From Cyclobacterium salsum (GTDB lineage Bacteria > Bacteroidota > Bacteroidia > Cytophagales > Cyclobacteriaceae), in assembly GCF_010119245.1 (NCBI RefSeq), contig NZ_WNKG01000003.1:62001-126000 (forward strand): 64,000 bases of DNA. The letters are read 5' to 3'. Positions 63,436 through 64,000 of this stretch are shown here, piece after piece. The position numbers and the translations under genes were made by a program. The number at the start of each line of letters is the position of its first letter. Position 1 is the stretch's first letter. Below the pieces are notes generated by a model. The model made no database searches. It was given only the letters and a program-made list of their open reading frames with translations, and had not been told where the DNA came from.

Positions 63436-64000
63436 ATGAAAAGCAAATGGTTTTATAACAATAAATATTGGCTGGGAGCATTTTTTCTTACCATAATAGG
63501 GCTGATTTGTATAATTATTTCTTTTCGACTTGATTCAAAGGGTGAAGATTACAAATTGGCAGCTTCGACGATTGGCGGTATAGGGACAACTGTTCTAACC
63601 ATTGGATTGATTTCTTTTATATACGAATTAATACTAAGGAATTCCTTTTTGCAACGAACAAGAGAAGCAGTTTCAGAGGTGATTCGTGAATCAATGCCAG
63701 CAAGATATACAAATATTAAAGATGCTGGAATAATTGACGCTTATAAAGGGCTAAAAATAGATAAGCTAAGAGAAAAATTCATGGAATGCAAAAAGTGCAG
63801 AATAAGGATTTTAAAAATATGGATACCAAACCTGCATACATTGGAAAATTCAATTGTAGACGCAATTAATAGACGTGAATGTTCAGTTGAGATAATATTA
63901 TTAGATCCTTCATGCCAAGAAGCAATTCAAAAGAGGTCTTTAGCAATTCCCTACTACGAAAAGGAGGATATAATTTCCAACCTCAATTTGAATATCGCTG
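63436..64000 (+). CDS. Two-TM membrane protein of unknown function, N-terminal part
   Basis: The frame opens at ATG 63436 and runs off the window, giving 188 codons. Two hydrophobic segments lie at about residues 12-30 (YWLGAFFLTIIGLICIII) and 46-66 (IGGIGTTVLTIGLISFIYEL). A cytoplasmic region follows with ECKKCRIRILKIWIPNL and NRRECSVEIILLDPSCQEAI, a layout like the start of a phospholipase-D-like or similar alpha/beta sensor or effector domain. The family is not identified. Base composition is AT-richer than the glycan genes, which fits an island or accessory gene. Confidence 0.65.
   Translation, partial: MKSKWFYNNKYWLGAFFLTIIGLICIIISFRLDSKGEDYKLAASTIGGIGTTVLTIGLISFIYELILRNSFLQRTREAVSEVIRESMPARYTNIKDAGIIDAYKGLKIDKLREKFMECKKCRIRILKIWIPNLHTLENSIVDAINRRECSVEIILLDPSCQEAIQKRSLAIPYYEKEDIISNLNLNIA

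Noticed and set aside
1-64000. tRNA, rRNA, riboswitch, prophage or replication-origin signals
   Set aside because: None was recognised on reading both strands; short or divergent RNAs could still be missed without a covariance search.

Overview
The window looks like part of the chromosome of a Bacteroidota glycan degrader. A member of the Cytophagales, perhaps Cyclobacteriaceae-like, fits best, but that placement is a guess from gene content. The signs are five SusC/SusD transporter pairs, FecI/FecR regulators feeding STN-domain SusC receptors, many Spase II lipoproteins, DUF4221 and VCBS/FG-GAP proteins beside SusCD genes, and Shine-Dalgarno-poor starts including TTG. Nine type I (formylglycine) sulfatases against a single clear glycoside hydrolase say that the main job here is desulfation of a sulfated glycan. 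I saw no rRNA, tRNA, CRISPR array or prophage.

Layout. (1) 1-9664: the tail of a SusC, its SusD, two sulfatases, a 941-residue GH-D-like glycosidase with an inserted lectin-like domain, and an iduronate-2-sulfatase-like enzyme. The array ends in a broken gene tail (9636-9842). (2) 10144-31520: an ECF sigma factor, then two FecR-SusC-SusD units. The first is followed by a sulfatase. The second is followed by a PhoD-like phosphoesterase, a sulfatase and a DUF1549/DUF1553 cytochrome-type protein. The FecR-SusC junctions of the two units share a perfect 288-bp direct repeat. (3) 32706-43872: SusC-SusD, a Tat-exported Gfo/Idh/MocA oxidoreductase, a strong terminator, then three tandem sulfatases.

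(4) 43873-49453: accessory DNA. A 149-residue IS200/RAYT-type HUH transposase sits among inverted, three-hairpin REP-like elements arranged in three dimeric units of about 306 bp plus a solo copy and a remnant. A second dispersed repeat, a DUF4221 lipoprotein, an apparently orphan ParD antitoxin and a PorT-like barrel protein complete this part. (5) 49454-59834: a sulfatase divergent from another SusC-SusD-lipoprotein operon, which meets a large VCBS/FG-GAP lipoprotein tail to tail. (6) 59835-64000: a decaying region with a truncated second copy of the VCBS gene start, the 3' remnant of a DUF4221 gene next to an intact paralogue, a GNAT fragment, repeat-rich non-coding DNA, and at the right edge the start of a two-TM protein.

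How it works together (inference): SusC/SusD pairs bind and import sulfated oligosaccharides. STN-type SusC receptors signal through FecR to release the ECF sigma factor. Exported sulfatases strip sulfate, and the GH, the oxidoreductase and possibly the PhoD and DUF1553 proteins act on the desulfated sugar. No formylglycine-generating maturase (anSME or FGE) is encoded in the window, so it must lie elsewhere.
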